From CALKYB01 sp964510575 (GTDB lineage Bacteria > Bdellovibrionota_C > UBA2361 > SZUA-149 > CALKYB01): a stretch of DNA of 57,577 bases. Position numbers and translations under genes: made by a program. Each line of letters opens with the position of its first letter. The stretch's first letter is position 1. The notes under the pieces were generated by a model. That model made no database searches, was not told the origin of the DNA, and saw only the letters and a program-made list of their open reading frames with translations. Of the stretch, positions 53,351 through 57,577 are shown one piece after another. Where the stretch lies: the NCBI GenBank assembly GCA_964510575.1, contig CAZECN010000020.1:1-57577 (forward strand), given 5' to 3'.

Positions 53351-55189
53351 TTAACCCAGTCGACCAAAGCGGTCTTCGAGTTCATTTTTGGTGAAGAACT
53401 GAACCACTGGTCTGCCATGAGGGCAAAAAGCGGAACCCTTGGTAGTTTCCAAACTGCTAACTAGACTCTCTGCTTCTTCTCTCTTTAGCTCTCTCCCGGA
53501 ACGAATCGAGCCATGACAAGCCATTCGAGCAATTATATCGTCCCAAGCTTTCTCAACATCAGATATAAGACTTCGCTCTGAAGCAAGATCCAACATTTCT
53601 CTCAATAGTTCTTCAGGGTCGAGTTGCCCCAGAGGAGCAGGGGTTCCTCTGACTGCTACACTACTATCTCCAAAGATATCACAATCTAGACCAAGTTTTC
53701 TGAGCTCATCGCTACAATTTGTAAAACAGTCGTATTGAAAAGGTTCCAACTCAACTGTAACTGGAACCAGAAGTTGTTGAATAGCAACTTTACCCGATTG
53801 AAGGTTCTCCTTTATCTCAACAAATTTAATAATTTCATGGGCAGCATGCATATCTAGAATTGAAAAGACATCCCGACCCTCAAACAAGAGGTAACATTTA
53901 AAAACTTGTCCCACGTAACGCATGTCACTTAGAAGCTCAGGCTCTTGTTTCCCAATAGTAGGCGCATTTTTAAAAGGCGTCTGGGGCAAAGACGGATCAA
54001 CTGCAGGTATAACTGCTTGAGCATCTTGTTGCTCTTTTTCTAAAAAACCACTCTCAAAAAACCTAGGGGCCTCAGAAGAAACCTCCCTTCTTTTAAAAGG
54101 CACCACTGCTTGCTGTTCAGAAAAATCCTGGCGAGAGCTCAGTCCTGCATGAAAGCCCGTGCTCTCATCTGTAATCGCACGCTTAACGGACCGAGCAATT
54201 ACCTTAAAGACTTCGCTACTAAGTCTAAACCTGACTTCGGACTTCTGAGGATGAACATTTATATCCACATCAAGAGGCGGGACTTTCAAACTTACTATCC
54301 CAACCGGGTATTGGCCGGGCTTAAGCATATTGCCGTAACCCTCTCGCACCGCTCGAAGCATTAGCTTGTCTCTAACTGCCCTACCGTTAACCAACAACCT
54401 AAGTTTGTTAGCTCCGCGAGCTGAGTTAAGTGGTTTTCCTACTAAACCTTCAACCTGGTAGGGACCTGACTCAACCTGCAATAAATCTTTAATTGAAATA
54501 AAATCAGTTGATTTTCCAACAATCTGCCCAGCCCTTTCAACAAAAGTCTCAACCGCTGGCAAAGTTATAACTGTTTTACCTTCAGAAACCAGTTCAAAAC
54601 GAATCGCCGGATTTGCTGAAGCTAGGTCATGAACAACTGACTTAATATAGCCAAGCTCGGTCTTATCCGTTTTTAAAAACTTCTTCCTCGCTGGGACATT
54701 AAAGAAAAGATCCTCAACTGTAATGGTCGTCCCTAAAACTTGAGAACCATGCTCTACAACTGGTTTCTCCCCCCCAGCCAAGGAAACTAAAACTCCCTCC
54801 CCTTCGCTAGACTGAGAACGCAAACTAAACCTAGACACTGCTGCAATTGATGGAAGCGCCTCTCCTCTAAAACCCATAGAGGAAATTTCTAATAAATCTG
54901 AAGTTTTAGAAATCTTAGAAGTTCCAAAGCGTTTAATCGCAACCAAGGCATTGGACGCTGACATGCCACAGCCATTGTCTTTTACCGTAATTCTCGCTCT
55001 TCCACCTGTCACAACCCCAACAACAACTTTGGAGGCCCCACTATCAATCGAATTTTCAACCAGTTCTTTAACAACTGAGGCAGGACGTTCTACAACTTCT
55101 CCAGCTGCGATCTGATTAACGACCAAGTCATCCAATATCCGGACTTCAGGATCGCTAACAGCAGCTATTCGTTTGACCTGGCCTGTCAT
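53351..55189 (-). CDS. mutL: DNA mismatch repair protein MutL
   Basis: 612 residues. Mismatch-repair mediator linking MutS to the strand-removal step. GHKL ATPase motifs: NQIAAGEVVERPASVVKELVENSIDSGA, VKDNGCGM, KRFGTSKI, MGFRGEALPSIAAVSRF. C-terminal dimerisation region includes ILDMHAAHEIIKFVEIKENL and ACHGSIRSGRELKREEAESLVSSL ... CPHGRPVVQFF ending FGRLG. The metal motif of the nicking subclass (DQHA-x2-E-x4-E) is nearly kept (DMHA..E), alongside CPHGRP, so an endonuclease-type MutL is likely. The ATG overlaps the protease gene stop (ATGA). Confidence 0.96.
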   Translation of the reverse strand: MTGQVKRIAAVSDPEVRILDDLVVNQIAAGEVVERPASVVKELVENSIDSGASKVVVGVVTGGRARITVKDNGCGMSASNALVAIKRFGTSKISKTSDLLEISSMGFRGEALPSIAAVSRFSLRSQSSEGEGVLVSLAGGEKPVVEHGSQVLGTTITVEDLFFNVPARKKFLKTDKTELGYIKSVVHDLASANPAIRFELVSEGKTVITLPAVETFVERAGQIVGKSTDFISIKDLLQVESGPYQVEGLVGKPLNSARGANKLRLLVNGRAVRDKLMLRAVREGYGNMLKPGQYPVGIVSLKVPPLDVDINVHPQKSEVRFRLSSEVFKVIARSVKRAITDESTGFHAGLSSRQDFSEQQAVVPFKRREVSSEAPRFFESGFLEKEQQDAQAVIPAVDPSLPQTPFKNAPTIGKQEPELLSDMRYVGQVFKCYLLFEGRDVFSILDMHAAHEIIKFVEIKENLQSGKVAIQQLLVPVTVELEPFQYDCFTNCSDELRKLGLDCDIFGDSSVAVRGTPAPLGQLDPEELLREMLDLASERSLISDVEKAWDDIIARMACHGSIRSGRELKREEAESLVSSLETTKGSAFCPHGRPVVQFFTKNELEDRFGRLG

Positions 55190-56244
55190 TTCAACTCCGG
55201 TTTCAACTTAACAACGCGCGTCATGGCTCCTCTACCGATGCCCTTTCTAAGAGCTAGCTCAACAGACTCACCAAGCTCTAAGTTTGCTAAGGCATCCTGT
55301 ATCTCTGACTTCGACTGCACTGGCTCCCCGTTCACACCTAGTACAAACTCCGTATTAAGAGGGAGGTCAGATCGGTATTTAATGCCTTTAATACCAGCTC
55401 GGTCTGCTGGACCACCGGGTTGAACATAAACTATTGCTGGCCCTATTTCTGTATCAAGTAGAAGCACGCCCATCTTAGGCTTCAGAACACGTCCATGTTT
55501 TAAAAAATCAACAATGACACGCCTAACTGTCGAGACTGGAACCGCTAGACCTATACCGTCACTTCCCCCACTATTTGTGAGAATGGCAGTATTAACCCCG
55601 ATAACTTTCCCAGCCATGTCCAGGAGAGGACCACCTGAATTACCGGGATTAATCGCTGCGTCGGTCTGAATCATATCTTCAATTAGTCTTCCCGACTGCG
55701 AACGAAGAGTCCTACCTAAACTTGAAATTATCCCCGTTGTCATTGTCCGCTTCAGACCAAAGGGATTACCTATAGCCATCACTCTTTGCCCAGGGGCTAG
55801 GTTTGCAGACTCCCCTAACTCTAAAGCTACTAGATCATCAGGTGGATCAACGATAGAGAGCAAGGCTAAGTCAGTGTCTACATCCACTCCAATACGTTTT
55901 ACTGTATAAGAATCTCCACCAGAAAGTGTAACCGTAGCTTCGATAGCATTGGCGAGCACGTGAGAGTTAGTAATGATGAAGCCCTTCTTGGCATCAATGA
56001 TAAATCCGGAGCCGCTTCCAACTCTTATCCTGGGGTCGAAGAAATTACCGGAGGAAGACTTAGTACTAACATTAACCACTGCTCGGCTAGCAGTTTGATA
56101 AATGTCGATAACTCTCTGCTCAGCACTGGTCCTTGGTGCAATATTACCTTTAGCATGAACCTCTTTAGTAGGTTGTTGCTGACCAAGCCAAAAGGCTAAG
56201 GCCAAGGCTAATAGAATAACAGTAAATTTGAGGGTTTTAAGCAA
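55186..56244 (-). CDS. DegP/HtrA-family periplasmic serine protease with one PDZ domain
   Basis: 352 residues. N-terminal hydrophobic anchor or signal (LKFTVILLALALAFWLGQQ). The trypsin-like domain shows His in NSHVLA, Asp in DTDLALLSI and Ser in GNSGGPLL, preceded by RVGSGSGFIIDAK, and MIQTDAAINPGNSGG. One C-terminal PDZ follows (IVYVQPGGPADRAGIKGI ... SKSEIQDALANLELGESVEL), so DegS- or DegQ-like in length rather than two-PDZ DegP. It degrades or senses damaged envelope proteins. Co-directional with mutL, overlapping by 4 bases. Confidence 0.92.
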   Translation of the reverse strand: MLKTLKFTVILLALALAFWLGQQQPTKEVHAKGNIAPRTSAEQRVIDIYQTASRAVVNVSTKSSSGNFFDPRIRVGSGSGFIIDAKKGFIITNSHVLANAIEATVTLSGGDSYTVKRIGVDVDTDLALLSIVDPPDDLVALELGESANLAPGQRVMAIGNPFGLKRTMTTGIISSLGRTLRSQSGRLIEDMIQTDAAINPGNSGGPLLDMAGKVIGVNTAILTNSGGSDGIGLAVPVSTVRRVIVDFLKHGRVLKPKMGVLLLDTEIGPAIVYVQPGGPADRAGIKGIKYRSDLPLNTEFVLGVNGEPVQSKSEIQDALANLELGESVELALRKGIGRGAMTRVVKLKPELK

Positions 56245-56310
56245 TTTTCTTGAGCCCGTATTTAAGTTAGTGCAGACTACTTCCTGAAATCATCAAGGAG
56301 AATTCTTCTA

Positions 56311-56769
56311 ATGTCAAAAAGCTCAGACCTCAAGGAAATTTCTAATAAAAAAGGCCTAGGTCAGAAGGTGGTTTTCACCAATGGTTGCTTCGATATCTTG
56401 CATGTTGGGCATCTTCGCTATTTGCAAAATGCCAGAAATCAGGGAGATCTTCTGGTAGTTGGTTTAAACAGCGATAAATCTGTCTCTAAGCTAAAGGGCC
56501 CTGACAGACCTATAATAGCCGAAAAAGAACGCCAGGAGATGCTACTAGGTCTAAAACCCGTTGATTTTGTTATTGTCTTTGGGGAAGAGACACCACTCAA
56601 CTTAATCAAGGAAGTGGAACCCGATGTTCTGGTTAAAGGTGGAGATTGGGCTGTGAAAGATATAGTAGGCAATGAGGAGGTTACTGCCTCCGGAGGTGAG
56701 GTTAAGTCTCTGAATTTTGAGCCTGGCAATTCAAGCACTACAATTATCAAGAAAATTCAATCTCTCTGA
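56311..56769 (+). CDS. D-glycero-beta-D-manno-heptose 1-phosphate adenylyltransferase (RfaE2-type)
   Basis: 152 residues. Nucleotidyltransferase making ADP-heptose for LPS inner core. Contains FTNGCFDILHVGHLRYL (the HxGH motif), VVGLNSDKSVSKLKGPDRPI, DFVIVFGEETPLNLI, KGGDWAVKDIVG and the NSSTTIIKKI end. Equivalent to the C-terminal domain of the fused HldE enzyme; here it stands alone, with no kinase domain in the window. AAGGAG lies about 10 bases upstream. Divergent from the protease gene. Confidence 0.94.
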   Translation: MSKSSDLKEISNKKGLGQKVVFTNGCFDILHVGHLRYLQNARNQGDLLVVGLNSDKSVSKLKGPDRPIIAEKERQEMLLGLKPVDFVIVFGEETPLNLIKEVEPDVLVKGGDWAVKDIVGNEEVTASGGEVKSLNFEPGNSSTTIIKKIQSL

Positions 56770-56852
56770 TCTAAATTAGCTTTTGCGAGCCTAAGTCCTT
56801 GGTGGTAGCTTTTTTGCTGGCAAATAAAAACTCATCGTTCCTCCCTTCCACT

Positions 56853-57527
56853 ATGACCAAGCTATCTAAATTTTTATACTTATTACTGTTTTGCCTAGTC
56901 TCGCTTTTCATCGCGGCTTGCGGCTCTGATGAAGATGAAGAATCACAAAACAATGCTCAGCTTAGGTATCTTAACGCTTCAAGCATCTCTCCAAGAAGCA
57001 GCATCATTCTCGGAGTTGATCTTGACAACCCTCAAGACACATTCACTCTAAACTTTGGAGAGTTCACCAATTATATTTCCTACAATCAGAATCAATTCGA
57101 ATTTTTAGCATTTAGAGAATCTTCGCCTGTTTTTGATGATCCTGAAAGAATAAGTGTCAGCGATGGGGATTATGAAACTATAGTACTTGTCCAAGAAAAT
57201 GGGGTAGATCGTTTCACCTCTTTCACCGACCTGAATGAAGAGCCTCCAGGAGGAACATTTAATTTGAGAGTAATCAACCTTTCTGAAGACACTGACTCAG
57301 TAGATTTTTACTTCATTACTTTAGGAGAGAGTGTGAGCAATATCGAACCCACTGAGTCAAGTGTTGGCTTCTTGGACGACTCAGATTATTTCAACGCGAC
57401 TAATAGAGTTCAAGGGCAAAGAATTGCAATTACTTCGGCTGGAGGAGACAATATTATTTTTGATACTGGCCCCATTACATTTCAGACTGGTAAAAATTTT
57501 AGTCTTTATCTGCTGCCTACTCTGTGA
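56853..57527 (+). CDS. DUF4397-like lipoprotein
   Basis: 224 residues from ATG 56853; earlier in-frame sequence encodes an unlikely N-terminus before this signal. MTKLSKFLYLLLFCLVSLFIAAC carries a lipobox (L-F-I-A-A-C) followed by an acidic linker (GSDEDEES). The body resembles DUF4397: AQLRYLNASSISPRSSIILGVDLD, a central FGEFTNYISYN, and GGTFNLRVINLSEDTDSVDFYFI, where LRVIN/NLS strands repeat. A surface-exposed beta protein is likely. No ribosome-binding site of standard quality is visible. About 50 bases after the stop end the window. Confidence 0.7.
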   Translation: MTKLSKFLYLLLFCLVSLFIAACGSDEDEESQNNAQLRYLNASSISPRSSIILGVDLDNPQDTFTLNFGEFTNYISYNQNQFEFLAFRESSPVFDDPERISVSDGDYETIVLVQENGVDRFTSFTDLNEEPPGGTFNLRVINLSEDTDSVDFYFITLGESVSNIEPTESSVGFLDDSDYFNATNRVQGQRIAITSAGGDNIIFDTGPITFQTGKNFSLYLLPTL

Positions 57528-57577
57528 GGAAGAACTCTGTCAGGCGGGATGATCGTTGAGGACGGAGACCTCTAGTC

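Noticed and set aside
57528..57577. Last 50 bases looked like the start of a structured RNA.
   Set aside because: Too short and cut by the window edge; no family signature could be matched.

Overview
The window looks like a Gram-negative bacterial chromosome segment, probably metagenome-derived. Lipoproteins with lipoboxes, an outer-membrane barrel, a DegP-type protease and a heptose-phosphate adenylyltransferase all imply an outer membrane with LPS. The modular surface proteins (YWTD propellers, Calx-beta, thrombospondin type-3 repeats, a Thr-rich linker) and the stand-alone RfaE2 domain would fit a deltaproteobacterial or Bdellovibrionota-like lineage, but no rRNA or other marker fixes the taxon. 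Two 100-N gaps (1691-1790 and 4675-4774) are each flanked by exactly the same 55 bp on both sides. They look like assembler joins at k=55 inside repeats. Merging the 55-bp ends restores both reading frames.

Layout. 1-6564 (minus): a secreted PL1-type pectate lyase running off the left edge, a LEA14-type lipoprotein, a secreted unknown, an Asp/Gly-repeat lipoprotein and a DUF6502 protein. 6733-6946: a row of five hairpins, including two inverted-repeat elements. 6993-8393 (plus): an SPFH/NfeD membrane pair. 8611-21261: a glycan-assembly island of very large multidomain proteins (methyltransferase-like, coiled coil, GT2, GT4), a GtrB-like glycosyltransferase and a GT-C-like membrane protein. 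21367-26761 (minus): a tight operon of a helical protein, an Hsp100 ATPase whose first AAA+ ring has lost its catalytic residues, and a membrane protein, with a small acidic protein upstream. 26857-32905: a DMT exporter with a LysR regulator, a peptidoglycan hydrolase, threonine synthase, a TauE-like transporter and a helical membrane-anchored protein. 32920-44344 (minus): three surface proteins of 1061, 2396 and 284 residues that share modules with one another. 44524-49891: an outer-membrane barrel, a DUF192 lipoprotein, electron-transfer flavoprotein (etfB-etfA) and three orphan genes. 50442-57527: conserved housekeeping genes infA, accA, miaA, mutL, a DegP-like protease, rfaE2 and a DUF4397-like lipoprotein.

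How the parts may work together (inference). The GT island would build and modify a surface glycan, with lipid-linked sugar made by the GtrB-like enzyme and used by the GT-C protein. The pectate lyase and giant propeller proteins suggest attachment to, and breakdown of, plant or algal polysaccharide. The Hsp100 module is the best candidate for an undescribed machine: one active ring (D2), one pseudo-ring (D1), a co-translated helical partner and a membrane anchor with a cysteine-containing, probably periplasmic domain. A family of roughly 60-93 bp inverted-repeat elements is scattered near 6.7 kb, 49.2 kb and 50.3 kb; the last two bracket an orphan gene.
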